A stretch of 64,000 nt of DNA from Geomicrobium halophilum (GTDB lineage: Bacteria > Bacillota > Bacilli > Bacillales > Marinococcaceae), in NCBI RefSeq assembly GCF_014207655.1, contig NZ_JACHHJ010000003.1, positions 248,001 through 312,000 on the forward strand, written 5' to 3'. Both the position numbers and the translations under genes were made by a program. Below the pieces are notes generated by a model. The model was not told where the DNA came from, did no database searches, and was given only the letters and a program-made list of their open reading frames with translations. This document shows, piece after piece, positions 34,437-42,985 of the stretch. Every line of letters starts with the position of its first letter. The first letter of the stretch is position 1.

Positions 34437-36035
34437 TTAATTCACCTTTCTGGTCCCATACCAATGCTTTTCTCTCAAACGAAATTTTTGAAGTTTTCCT
34501 GTTGCAGTCTTAGGTAAAGCATCTATGAATTCCACAACTTTTGGTGCTTTAAAGTGGGCCATACGGGACCGGCAATATTGGATGATATCACCCTCCGAAA
34601 GGCTGGCATTAGGTTCTAACACAATTAAAGCTTTCGGAACTTCTCCCCATTTTTCATCGGGTACTGCGATGACGGCCGCTTCCCTCACATCGGGGTGTGT
34701 GAACAATACTCCTTCGATTTCTGTTGAAGAAACATTTTCCCCGCCGGAGATGATCATATCCTTGGCACGATCTCGGATTTCAATAAATCCATCTGGATAG
34801 GTAACCGCCAAATCTCCTGTATAATACCATCCATTCTGTATTGCTTCTTCTGTCTTTTTTGGGTCCTTATAGTATCCGTCCATTACCACGTTTCCGCGTG
34901 TTATGATCTCTCCTAAATCCTCCCCATCCCATGCAACGTCTTCGCCGTCTGGTCGAACGACTTTCGTTTCCCCATTAAAAGCAAGTTCAATTCCCTGTCT
35001 TGCTTTAATGGCTGCCTGTTCATCTGCTGATTTTGCGTCAAATTCATTTTTCCACTCACAATAAAGGATAAACGGTGAGGTTTCCGTTAAGCCGTATACG
35101 TGTATGATGTCTAAATCTAAAATGTCTTGTGCCTTGTGAATAAGAGCAGCGGCCGGGGGTGCACCGGCTGTTGCCATGCGCATACCGGCCTTAACATCGG
35201 TATCTTTTGCTTTAGGATCATTGACGAGCATATTGATAACTGTTGGAGCACCGCATAGGAGCGTAATATTTTCACGTTCAAAAAGCGCAAGAATATGTGC
35301 AGGGTCAACTTTTCTCAAACAAACGTGAGTGCCCCCTGCCGCTGTAATCGCCCAAACGCCTCCCCATCCGTTCGCGTGAAACATTGGAAGCGTATGGAGA
35401 TAAACATCCTCGTGGCGAACGTTAAGGTGATACATAAAATTCGAAGCATTTAAATAATTACCCCGATGGTTTAGCATAACCCCTTTCGGCTTGGAAGTTG
35501 TCCCACTCGTATAATTGAGCGTCAACAATTGGTTTTCCTCAATTTCCACCTGCGGGGGCAAGGTTCCTTTTGGCACTTTTTGAATGAACGCCTCATAATC
35601 CACGCCCTCTAAATTGTTTTCTTGTCCCGGGACTGAAACCGTAATCATTTGCTCCAGCGAAAGCTGACCTTCAATCTCTTCAATTGGACGACTGAATTCT
35701 TCATCAACAATGAGCATTTTCGCATCACTATGATTAATAATGTATTCCAAATCTTCCGCCGATAAACGGTAATTCAATGGGACCATCACCGCTCCCAACT
35801 GGCAGATTCCATAAAAGCTCTCCAACATATAATGTGTATTCGGCAGCATTACCGCCACATGGTCCCCTTGACGAATCCCCGCTTCCTTTAAAGCTGCCGA
35901 CAGCTGATCCGTCCGTTCTCCAAATTCTTTGTACGTGAACTGTTTGCCCTCATCAATGACGGCTATTTTATCCGGGTAGTATTTTACTGCTCTACGTTTC
36001 CAATCCAACGGGGTAAGTGTGGTAAGCATCCTCAT
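34437..36035 (-). CDS. AMP-dependent fatty acid/acyl-CoA ligase
   Basis: A 532-residue adenylate-forming enzyme that activates a carboxylic acid to acyl-AMP and then acyl-CoA. Motifs in order: LTLNYTSGTTSKPKGVMLNH (ATP loop, about 175-194), HVYGLTETSPF, WYYTGDLAVTYPDGF, IRDRAKDMIISGGENVSS hinge, and LPKTATGKLQKF with the catalytic Lys near the end. It is most like medium/long-chain acyl-CoA ligases of the AlkK type. It is monocistronic with its own terminator, and AAAAGGAG stands before ATG 36035. No beta-oxidation genes are adjacent. Confidence 0.9.
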   Translation of the reverse strand: MRMLTTLTPLDWKRRAVKYYPDKIAVIDEGKQFTYKEFGERTDQLSAALKEAGIRQGDHVAVMLPNTHYMLESFYGICQLGAVMVPLNYRLSAEDLEYIINHSDAKMLIVDEEFSRPIEEIEGQLSLEQMITVSVPGQENNLEGVDYEAFIQKVPKGTLPPQVEIEENQLLTLNYTSGTTSKPKGVMLNHRGNYLNASNFMYHLNVRHEDVYLHTLPMFHANGWGGVWAITAAGGTHVCLRKVDPAHILALFERENITLLCGAPTVINMLVNDPKAKDTDVKAGMRMATAGAPPAAALIHKAQDILDLDIIHVYGLTETSPFILYCEWKNEFDAKSADEQAAIKARQGIELAFNGETKVVRPDGEDVAWDGEDLGEIITRGNVVMDGYYKDPKKTEEAIQNGWYYTGDLAVTYPDGFIEIRDRAKDMIISGGENVSSTEIEGVLFTHPDVREAAVIAVPDEKWGEVPKALIVLEPNASLSEGDIIQYCRSRMAHFKAPKVVEFIDALPKTATGKLQKFRLREKHWYGTRKVN

Positions 36036-36265
36036 GCACTCCTTTTTAGAATCGCTATTCCCTTACAGCATAACACATCACTATAATAATTCCGAATATT
36101 GTTAAAAAGTAAGTGGTGTTAACTTCTGATTTCTTCCTATCATTTTTTCTAAGTGTGAATATACTGTTGAACACTTGTTCATCGTTTCTTGAGCTAATAT
36201 GCATGATCTTGTCGACTAGCGGACATCATAAACCTTATACAATTCCCTTAAAGGAGCGATTCTAC

Positions 36266-36439
36266 ATGAATAACCGGGAAAATACATGTAGTGCCTGTGA
36301 TGGATCAGGCCTCTTAATGGATGATGAACAATGGAAATATCCTTGTACCATATGCGGAGGTGACGGCATTTTTAAAGCCGGGGATAGTCCTGAACAAAGA
36401 CCAATTGATGTCGATGATATGAATCGGACTTTGGAGTAA
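36266..36439 (+). CDS. Small DnaJ-type zinc-finger protein
   Basis: A 57-residue protein with two CxxCxGxG-type repeats: CSACDGSGLL and CTICGGDGIF. These are the zinc-binding repeats of the DnaJ central domain and also occur in small stand-alone proteins that hold zinc or guide protein folding. ATG 36266 has AAAGGAGC eight bases upstream; the larger frame starting at 36113 has no such site. Acidic C-terminal tail. It is a single gene divergent from the acyl-CoA ligase. Function unknown. Confidence 0.75.
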   Translation: MNNRENTCSACDGSGLLMDDEQWKYPCTICGGDGIFKAGDSPEQRPIDVDDMNRTLE

Positions 36440-36478
36440 GAAGAATACTGAGCCTTGATATAGAAAAGAAACAAAAGT

Positions 36479-36586
36479 CTACCTCAATGGAGAGGCACCA
36501 GATCTTCTGAAGAAAGAGAAAACATCCTCTTCCAATTTAGAAGATAACTTCTCTCGTTCTGTATAAAAAGATACATTAATTCTCAT
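36479..36586 (-). CDS. Possible small protein (35 residues)
   Basis: A 35-codon frame beginning MRINVSFYTEREKLSS has a near-ideal ribosome binding site, AGAGGAG, six bases before ATG 36586. There is no recognisable family and no promoter is evident. The rest of the 36440-36830 interval holds a parS-like palindrome and the terminator of the S-layer gene. Could be spurious. Confidence 0.25.
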   Translation of the reverse strand: MRINVSFYTEREKLSSKLEEDVFSFFRRSGASPLR

Positions 36587-36625
36587 ATCTTTCTCCTCTA
36601 AAAAACGGTTGAATTCCTCGATACT

Positions 36626-36641
36626 TGTTCCATGTGGAACA
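36626..36641. other. parS-like palindrome
   Basis: TGTTCCATGTGGAACA resembles the ParB/Spo0J site consensus TGTTNCACGTGAAACA with two mismatches outside the N. Only one copy was noticed, and the mismatches include the central CG, so binding is doubtful. Confidence 0.2.
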
Positions 36642-36749
36642 AAAAGATTCCTTTCTCACACAAACTTTTTTGGATTTCTCCATTCCCAGCCATACAGTTG
36701 GGCCTTCATCGCATATTTGTACTTCACCGATCAAATCCGAAGTTAGAAC

Positions 36750-36778
36750 AACCCCCGCCTCATGCACAAGCGGGGGTT
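36750..36778 (-). terminator. Hairpin after the S-layer gene
   Basis: Perfect nine-base GC-rich stem AACCCCCGC / GCGGGGGTT about 50 bases after the S-layer stop. On the minus strand it is followed by GTTGTTCT, so a reasonable terminator. Confidence 0.65.
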
Positions 36779-36830
36779 CATTCCCTCTGATTTACTCAAA
36801 GATTCAGAGCTTAGCAGAGAACGTTTCGAT

Positions 36831-39554
36831 TTATTCTACAGAGTCACTTACATCTACAGCAGGCAGTGCAAAAGTTTCTCCTCCATACTCATCTTTAATC
36901 GTAATAACAGCTAATTCATCATGTGGAGTGAATTCAACACTTTTAACAAAATTCTCAACGGAACCCTCGAAGTCATCGCTAGTAACTGTTAATTGCTCAA
37001 AATTAGAAATTGCCCATCCTTCCTCAGTGCCAGTTACTTCGATAGGTTGCTCTTCATCAGTCAGTTCCAAACCAGTGATCTCAGGTGTACTGTTTTCAAC
37101 AGTTACTTCAATACCGTCACTAAGTTCATAGGTGAAGTCTCCGTCCACTTGTTCAAGGGATATCGTCGCTGTCCCCTCACTTTCTGGAGTAGCTGAGAAC
37201 TCTACCCCTTCTTCATAGTTAAGGGTCTCGTCACCTTCAAAGCTTACGACATCTTCATTACTTGTGGTAGCCTGAACATTCCCATCCAGCTCATTTAGAG
37301 CATCACTAATTTCCTCAGGTGAAAGCTCAATACCCTCATGGGTAGCCTCAATTGTAAATTCGAATTCTTCGTCATGCTCTTCAAAAATGTCAATCGATTC
37401 AAGCTCAGCTGTTAATGTAAACTCATCAACTTCTACTTCCTCAATATCTACAAATCTTAATGTGACAGAACCAATCTCTTCATCGTCGAAGGTAAATGTA
37501 AGATTGTAATCCCCTTCTTCAGTGATGTCGTCGAAGTCTACAGTTATATTTCCATCATTAATGTTCGATGACCCAGCGGATACCACTTCGTCATTTTTGG
37601 TGATTTCATAGTTAACGTTAACTTCTTGATCATGGCTCCATTTCTCACCGTATTGATCGAGAATTGTAAACGTAGTGCCCTCAGAGTTTGTTGAAAACCC
37701 TAATGTCTCGCCTTCACCTTTAACTGAAGTAATTTCCTCTTCTTCTACAATGGTTAAGCTAAGGTCCACGGTCTCATTGACACCCTCAAATTCTACGGTT
37801 AAAGTAACTTCACCTTCGTCAAGAACCCGAAGCCCGTTATCTGGATCATAAAATGCTACCGTTACATCGCTAGAAGTTACCGTGCCGAGTTTAAGGTCTT
37901 CTAAGTCTTCAACTGGCTCCCCGAATGCATTCAATCCTTCAACGGCTTGAATTATAGCGCCGTCATTGTTGCTTGTAACGGTATCTGCAGCTACTTCTTC
38001 ATCTCCGTCTAAGAGTCCAACTTCCGTAACTTTCGTAACTTCACTGGCATCAGATAACTCAACCGTTTGTTGATTGCTTAATGCTACTCGATTCCCTTCA
38101 GCATCAAGGATTTCCACCTGGTAAACGAAGGTATCCTCTGCTAATTTTGATGTATTTACGAGTCCAGCTTCCAAGCTCTCTTGATCTTGCCCACTATTGA
38201 TGACAGCAGAATTATAGTTAAATTGCACTTGATAACCTAGTTCCTCAAGTAAACCAATTAACATTTCATCCCCACTATTAACCGTAAAACCAAGTTGTTG
38301 TGGCGCTTCTGATACCAACAATTGATGGGTGATTGCTTCTATAGATTCTACCTGAGGCTCTTCGACCGTCAACTCAACGGGTTCGGAGTCAACATCACCT
38401 ACACTAACTACTGCAATATGTGTACCTACTGGCAATGGTTCTTCAAACGTATATTCCAATTTGCCATCAACGATTTCTACTTCTTCAACCTCGATATTTT
38501 CATCGTCGAGATCTTCTGTCGTTACTGTGATGTCCGCAGTATCATCTTCACCTGCACCAAGAACATCAGCAGTAATGGTTGTTAACCATGTGCTTCCATC
38601 CGTTACACCTTCTACGTTTGTTGGTGTAGCAGCTTCAAGGTCGCCACTGCCTGTAAATGTAAGTGTTGTGCGCTCATCATTATAGTATAACTCATACAAT
38701 TGATCCTCATTTTGATCCGATGTTGTCAAACGGACGACGTTTTCCTCGCCTCCAACAATTTGTACATCTAGTACGGCAAGTTCCTCATCGTTAAATGCGA
38801 ACTGGTCAACATCTACATCTTCTTGTGGTCTTTCAAATGCAATGTCGACGGTGTTTTCATTTACAGCTTCAATATCAATAAGACCTGAATCGATCGTGTG
38901 AGAGACATTAAGTGCACGCTCAAGGAATGATGCCATTTGTGCTCGAGTGACAGAAGTTTGTGGGTCAAAAACCCCATCTTCAGTTGACGTTATGCCATAC
39001 TGACCAAGAATTTTAACATTTTCCACATGGGACGCATGAACATCATCAATATCTTCAATGCCATGATCAATCCCCAAATCTTCCAGATCAAAAGCACGAA
39101 CAAGAATTGTAGCCATTTGCTCACGGCTTAGGTCCGTTGCCACATCAAATTGTGTGCCACCTTCACGCCCTTGCATGATACCTGCTTCTTGTACTGCAAC
39201 TGCCACAGGTGCAGAATAAGAATTAGTGGTAAGGTCTTCAAAAGGCACTTCATTTAAATCTTCTCGATCCGGCACATCAAGGCCGACTGCATTCGCGATC
39301 ATCTCTGCAATTTGTCCACGGCTTATGCTCTCCCCAGGGCCATATGTACCGTCTTCATAACCAGTTACAATACCCCTTTCAGCGATACGCTCAATGTCTT
39401 CAAATGCCCAATAATCAGGTGATACATCTGAAAATGTTTGATCTTGTGCATCAGCCACTTGCTGAGGTGTTGAAACAGCAAATGCAGACGCAGCCATGGC
39501 TGCCGTCATTGTACCTGCAATAAACTTTCGATAAGATTTTGGTTGATAAGCCAT
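36831..39554 (-). CDS. S-layer homology (SLH) domain surface protein
   Basis: A 907-residue, strongly acidic exported protein. Residues 1 to about 36 form a signal peptide (KFIAGTMTAAMAASAFAV, then cleavage near VADAQ). Three SLH domains (about 38-215: FSDVSPDYWAFEDIERIAE, ITRGQ-type repeats SRGQIAEMIANAVGL and TRAQMASFLERAL) bind pyruvylated secondary wall polymer. The remaining 690 residues are Glu/Asp/Thr/Val-rich beta-strand segments resembling repeated Ig-like domains. This is the architecture of main S-layer proteins. ATG 39554 follows AAGGAGGAGG; an in-frame upstream start would destroy the signal peptide. A strong promoter and long leader (39555-39772) suggest high expression. Acidity suits a saline habitat. 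Confidence 0.88.
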   Translation of the reverse strand: MAYQPKSYRKFIAGTMTAAMAASAFAVSTPQQVADAQDQTFSDVSPDYWAFEDIERIAERGIVTGYEDGTYGPGESISRGQIAEMIANAVGLDVPDREDLNEVPFEDLTTNSYSAPVAVAVQEAGIMQGREGGTQFDVATDLSREQMATILVRAFDLEDLGIDHGIEDIDDVHASHVENVKILGQYGITSTEDGVFDPQTSVTRAQMASFLERALNVSHTIDSGLIDIEAVNENTVDIAFERPQEDVDVDQFAFNDEELAVLDVQIVGGEENVVRLTTSDQNEDQLYELYYNDERTTLTFTGSGDLEAATPTNVEGVTDGSTWLTTITADVLGAGEDDTADITVTTEDLDDENIEVEEVEIVDGKLEYTFEEPLPVGTHIAVVSVGDVDSEPVELTVEEPQVESIEAITHQLLVSEAPQQLGFTVNSGDEMLIGLLEELGYQVQFNYNSAVINSGQDQESLEAGLVNTSKLAEDTFVYQVEILDAEGNRVALSNQQTVELSDASEVTKVTEVGLLDGDEEVAADTVTSNNDGAIIQAVEGLNAFGEPVEDLEDLKLGTVTSSDVTVAFYDPDNGLRVLDEGEVTLTVEFEGVNETVDLSLTIVEEEEITSVKGEGETLGFSTNSEGTTFTILDQYGEKWSHDQEVNVNYEITKNDEVVSAGSSNINDGNITVDFDDITEEGDYNLTFTFDDEEIGSVTLRFVDIEEVEVDEFTLTAELESIDIFEEHDEEFEFTIEATHEGIELSPEEISDALNELDGNVQATTSNEDVVSFEGDETLNYEEGVEFSATPESEGTATISLEQVDGDFTYELSDGIEVTVENSTPEITGLELTDEEQPIEVTGTEEGWAISNFEQLTVTSDDFEGSVENFVKSVEFTPHDELAVITIKDEYGGETFALPAVDVSDSVE

Positions 39555-39581
39555 TAATCCATCCTCCTCCTTATTCATCGG

Positions 39582-39690
39582 GCACAAGCCTTTCATAAAA
39601 TGGTCTTGTGCATTTTTTGCTCATGGTAATGACTTTAGACAATCTCTAATAGCAACCGGTTGCGCTCTCGATTTGAGATTATTGTGACAT
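39582..39690 (-). promoter_or_regulatory. Structured leader of the S-layer mRNA
   Basis: The untranslated leader of about 180 bases holds two hairpins. One near the ribosome binding site pairs GCACAAG with CTTGTGC (39582-39614). An upstream one combines AATCTC / GAGATT with the palindrome GCAACCGGTTGC (39639-39686). Long structured leaders stabilise S-layer mRNAs in other bacteria; that role here is inferred. Confidence 0.5.
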
Positions 39691-39742
39691 TGCCCAATAC
39701 AGTCACTTCCAATGAACTAGTATTTAAGAACTAACAAACATA

Positions 39743-39772
39743 ATTATAAAGACTTTCAAAATCACCTGTCAA
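39743..39772 (-). promoter_or_regulatory. Strong sigma-A promoter of the S-layer gene
   Basis: On the minus strand, a perfect TTGACA (39772-39767) and a perfect TATAAT (39748-39743) separated by 18 bases, about 190 bases upstream of the S-layer start codon. Both hexamers match consensus exactly. Confidence 0.85.
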
Positions 39773-39932
39773 TTAAAAACTAGACTTTATTTCCTAATAT
39801 CATCTCATATTTTTCTACATTCCTAATTTGTTTTATGGATGATCTGACAAATGATCACTTCTTTTTCCCCTTATATATACAATATTCGAATATTTATCTT
39901 CGTTTCTAGCTGTTTCTCCCCCTTTTCGCACG

Positions 39933-39975
39933 TAAAAAGGGCGAATGCATATTTCGCTGCATTCGCCTTTTTACA
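39933..39975 (-). terminator. Bidirectional terminator after the lipoprotein gene
   Basis: GCGAATGCA (39941-39949) pairs with TGCATTCGC (39958-39966), flanked by A-run and T-run on both sides (TAAAAAGG and CCTTTTTA). It directly follows the stop of the 39982-40749 gene. Confidence 0.85.
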
Positions 39976-39981
39976 TTCAAT

Positions 39982-40749
39982 TCACAGATCTTCTTCTATT
40001 TCTTCATCGGGCACCTGTTGAACAAAGCTTTCCAAGTCTTCAGGGACATTATTATGGTAACTGTAAAAGATATCCTGTCTTTCATCGATCTGCAAAGGTT
40101 GCGCGCCAGTCTCAATATTAAAGCGATATCTAGTTGAAAAGCCGTCTAACTGATAGGTTTCCTTGTTAATCCATGCAAGCATGTCAATCCGCTCAATATC
40201 AATCGAATCAAAGGTATCATCATCAACTTCACCATCAATGCTTTCCCATCCTTCCATACGATGTTCGATCAAGTGAATATGGGCTTCGTTATCCGTCCGA
40301 ATGGAAACTTCGTAATGTTCATCGGTTTCCTTCATGAGCATTGCTTCTTCAACTTCGTTGAATTCATTCATATGCTCGATGGGATTAAATACACTCATAA
40401 CTTCATCAATGTCAGCATCGGGTATGATTCGCTCTCCACCATCAACCATTGATATATTTTCACCGTCAATATAAAAATGGAATTCAAGTGCTTCCTGAAA
40501 ATCTATAAGATTCATCTGTGTGACCATATAACCTTCCATTGGCTCATAGCGTACAGCACCATTTGTATCAAACGAAACGGTTTCTTCGTTAACAGTGAGA
40601 GCCTGGCTGCTTGTAAAATAAACGCTATCTGTTTCTTGTTGTAAGTTCTCTTTTGCTTGATTATAGATTTCGTCTGGCTGCAATTCAGTACCGCATCCCG
40701 CCAGTAATAGAACAATAAATAGCAGAAAATAGCCAAAAAATTTATTCAT
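39982..40749 (-). CDS. Predicted lipoprotein (DUF6612-like)
   Basis: A 255-residue lipoprotein: lipobox LLAGC with Cys19 after a 12-residue hydrophobic core. The mature part is acidic with alternating short beta segments (VYFTSSQALTVNEETVSFD, LEFHFYIDGENISMVDGG), a layout like DUF6612 lipoproteins and LolA/YcdR-like binding domains of Bacillus. No catalytic motif is visible. RBS AAAGGAGCAATT precedes ATG. It lies in the surface-protein region between the S-layer protein and the NlpC/P60-SLH protein, with its own terminator. Function unknown. Confidence 0.65.
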   Translation of the reverse strand: MNKFFGYFLLFIVLLLAGCGTELQPDEIYNQAKENLQQETDSVYFTSSQALTVNEETVSFDTNGAVRYEPMEGYMVTQMNLIDFQEALEFHFYIDGENISMVDGGERIIPDADIDEVMSVFNPIEHMNEFNEVEEAMLMKETDEHYEVSIRTDNEAHIHLIEHRMEGWESIDGEVDDDTFDSIDIERIDMLAWINKETYQLDGFSTRYRFNIETGAQPLQIDERQDIFYSYHNNVPEDLESFVQQVPDEEIEEDL

Positions 40750-41103
40750 AATTGCTCCTTTGTCGAGAATATAGTTTTTATTTTAAAGAAGTGTACCGTA
40801 AAAGTATAGTGTTGTTACATAAATATTACGATCACCAAGAATCTGTCTAGCAAGTACTTCTACAGTTGCGTTCACCACATTAATATACGAAAAGTAATAG
40901 GTTTTCATTGTAAATGGATCATAAATTATAGAAATATGACAGATAATGTTTCAATGTGTCTTTATTTTGTTATACAACTGTAATCCAAGATTCTATTTAC
41001 CTATGATAAACTACGAGTTATTCAAGAAGTTTTCACACTTAATATGCCAAATGACACATTTACAGAAAGATAGAAAATACAAAAAAGGAAGGATGTTACG
41101 AAG
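40750..41103. other. Intergenic region between divergent surface-protein genes
   Basis: About 350 AT-rich bases separate the divergent lipoprotein and NlpC/P60-SLH genes. It must hold both promoters; TATGAT at 41002-41007 is a possible -10 for the plus-strand gene, but no convincing -35 accompanies it. No gene or hairpin recognised. Confidence 0.4.
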
Positions 41104-42129
41104 TTGAAAAAAATTTTAATGACAGCAACTAGTGTACTACTGGCCCTAACTGTTTTTTCCGCTAACACTGACCTTGCTGACGCGAGTGTATCAGATGTCA
41201 TTGACGAAGCAAAAAGTCATTTAGGAGTACCTTATCAGTTTGGGGGAACTACCCCAAGTGGATTTGATTGCTCAGGGTATCTTGTCTACATATTTAATCA
41301 AACAACAGACGAAACGCTTCCGCGTACAGCCGCACAACAATCAAATTATGGAGAAAGCATTTCAAAAAGTGACTTGCAAAAAGGAGATCTCGTATTCTTT
41401 AACACGAGAGGCTCAGGCGTTGGTCATTCCGGCATGTACATTGGCGGCGGAGAGTTCATCCATTCTTCAGCGTCCCAAGGCATATCAATTGCAGATATCG
41501 ATGACCCTTATTACTGGGGTGATCGTTATGTAGGGGCACAACGTGTATTAGAAGAGAACAATAAGGAAAAAGTGAAATCGGAAACATTTGAACCACTTCC
41601 GGATGGCGAATATCATGATGTTCGTAAAAGTTTCTTTGCATACCATGAAATCACCCAATTGGGTAAAGATGGTATCATCAATGGCTATAGGGATGGTACA
41701 TATAAGCCAAACAATCAATTAAGTCGCGGACAAGCAGCTAGCCTTCTGGCCAACGCACTTGATCTAGATACTTCAAGTACTAACGCACCATTTGTTGACG
41801 TATCCCCAAATAACCATCATGCAGGAGCAATCACAGCAGTTGCTGAGGAAGGGTTATTCACTGGAAATACCGACAACGAATTCATGCCTGCTGATCCCAT
41901 GACACGTGGTCACACGGCAAATGTCTTCTATCATGCATTTGATCTAGGTGGTTACGCATATGATGGGTCATTCGATGATGTTTCTGATTCCCATCAGTTC
42001 AGCCGACACATCGATGCCTTGGCTGGTGCAGGCATCACCACGGGCAACAAAGATGGTGATTACGAACCAGGTCGCGCTACCACACGTGCTCATTTCGCTG
42101 TTTTCCTTTACGAATCATTGAACTTATAG
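41104..42129 (+). CDS. NlpC/P60 peptidoglycan hydrolase with three SLH domains
   Basis: A 341-residue exported wall enzyme. After a signal peptide (cleavage near ADASVSD, about residue 28) comes an NlpC/P60 domain: FDCSGYLVYIF with the catalytic Cys near 58, GHSGMYIGGGEFIHSS with the catalytic His near 108, then the third polar residue. NlpC/P60 enzymes cut D-gamma-glutamyl-meso-diaminopimelate bonds. Residues about 180-341 form three SLH domains (GYRDGTYKPNNQLSRGQAAS, TGNTDNEFMPADPMTRGH, TGNKDGDYEPGRATTRAH) that anchor it non-covalently to the wall. It starts at TTG 41104 with GGAAGG upstream. Same anchoring system as the S-layer protein 1.5 kb away. Confidence 0.92.
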   Translation: MKKILMTATSVLLALTVFSANTDLADASVSDVIDEAKSHLGVPYQFGGTTPSGFDCSGYLVYIFNQTTDETLPRTAAQQSNYGESISKSDLQKGDLVFFNTRGSGVGHSGMYIGGGEFIHSSASQGISIADIDDPYYWGDRYVGAQRVLEENNKEKVKSETFEPLPDGEYHDVRKSFFAYHEITQLGKDGIINGYRDGTYKPNNQLSRGQAASLLANALDLDTSSTNAPFVDVSPNNHHAGAITAVAEEGLFTGNTDNEFMPADPMTRGHTANVFYHAFDLGGYAYDGSFDDVSDSHQFSRHIDALAGAGITTGNKDGDYEPGRATTRAHFAVFLYESLNL

Positions 42130-42133
42130 TAAA

Positions 42134-42181
42134 ACAATGAGGCTCACAAGATGGGAATCCCAATCCTGTGAGCCCCATTGT
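42134..42181 (+). terminator. Hairpin after the NlpC/P60-SLH gene
   Basis: Long stem ACAATGAGGCTCACA / TGTGAGCCCCATTGT with one mismatch, five bases after the stop codon. The tail is GTTATTC, a weak T-run. Confidence 0.6.
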
Positions 42182-42308
42182 GTTATTCACATCGATGTTT
42201 TCTACTGTTCGATTACTTTTCCCGTATTCAGCGAGTTGGAAGTAATCCCAAGGAAGTAGCTTTATGGATTGGCTTACTAGAATTTCTGACACCCGAACCG
42301 ATGTCACT

Positions 42309-42335
42309 AAAAAAGGCGCCCATTAGGCGCCCTTC
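42309..42335 (-). terminator. Terminator of the acidic lipoprotein gene
   Basis: GGCGCC (42326-42331) pairs with GGCGCC (42315-42320) around a five-base loop, followed on the minus strand by TTTTTTAG. Confidence 0.8.
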
Positions 42336-42345
42336 TTTATCTTTA

Positions 42346-42753
42346 TTACATTTCGTCGTCTTCTTCGTCATCTTCTGCGTCTTCTTCATCAAGACCAGCG
42401 TCATCTTCTTCATCTTCATCATCTAGATCTAACTCGTCGTCTTCTTCGTCATCCATGCCGTTTTCATCATCCATGCCATCTTCTTCATCTAGGCCGTCAT
42501 CCATGCCGTCTTCTTCATCCATGCCATCTTCTTCATCTAGGCCGTCATCCATGCCATCTTCTTCATCTAGGCCGTCATCCATGCCGTCTTCATCGTCCAT
42601 ACCATCTTCTTCATCCATGCCGCCGTCGTCTTCAACGCCGCCGTTTTCCATGTCGTCGCCGGCTGGATCTTCTTCTTCAGCACCGTTACATGCTGCTAGC
42701 ATACCAACTGAAAGGATTGCAGAAAGTGCTCCATAAAGTAGTTTCTTATTCAT
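42346..42753 (-). CDS. Highly acidic repeat lipoprotein
   Basis: A 135-residue lipoprotein (lipobox MLAAC, Cys22). From about residue 25 to the end it is almost only Asp, Glu, Gly and Met. The central part (about 45-100) repeats DGLDEEDGMD and DEEDGMD units, and the DNA shows 30-bp and 18-bp tandem repeats (42454-42618). The mature part can have no ordinary fold; it could bind cations, contribute surface charge or act as a spacer. RBS GGGGGAAA precedes ATG, and a terminator follows. Repeat number is likely to vary between strains. Confidence 0.75.
   Translation of the reverse strand: MNKKLLYGALSAILSVGMLAACNGAEEEDPAGDDMENGGVEDDGGMDEEDGMDDEDGMDDGLDEEDGMDDGLDEEDGMDEEDGMDDGLDEEDGMDDENGMDDEEDDELDLDDEDEEDDAGLDEEDAEDDEEDDEM
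42454..42618. repeat. Tandem repeats within the acidic lipoprotein gene
   Basis: The unit ATGCCATCTTCTTCATCTAG plus ten bases (30 bp in all) occurs three times nearly unchanged (from about 42474, 42522 and 42552), interspersed with 18-bp units ATGCCGTCTTCTTCATCC. The frame is kept because all unit lengths are multiples of three. Confidence 0.8.
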
Positions 42754-42985
42754 GATTAATTTCCCCCATTAATTTAATAGTTAGTGAGCTAACATCATGT
42801 CTCCTTGTTAGCTGTGTACAGCATATCAACGCATTCCCCTTCTGTCTATGAATTGCGTTTGTTTTTGAATGTCTTTATACATTCTCTCATAATGTCTTTA
42901 AATTCTTACACCAAAGAGATGGTATCATTCACAATGTTGCTCCCCAACTAAATAAGGGCGGGCAATGGATCGCCCGCGCCCATAT

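Noticed and set aside
36576-36767. A 63-codon minus-strand frame after the S-layer gene
   Set aside because: Its ATG lies inside the loop of the S-layer terminator hairpin and there is no ribosome binding site.
42178-42426. An 82-codon frame on the plus strand across the acidic lipoprotein end
   Set aside because: It is the antisense shadow of the low-complexity gene and of its terminator.
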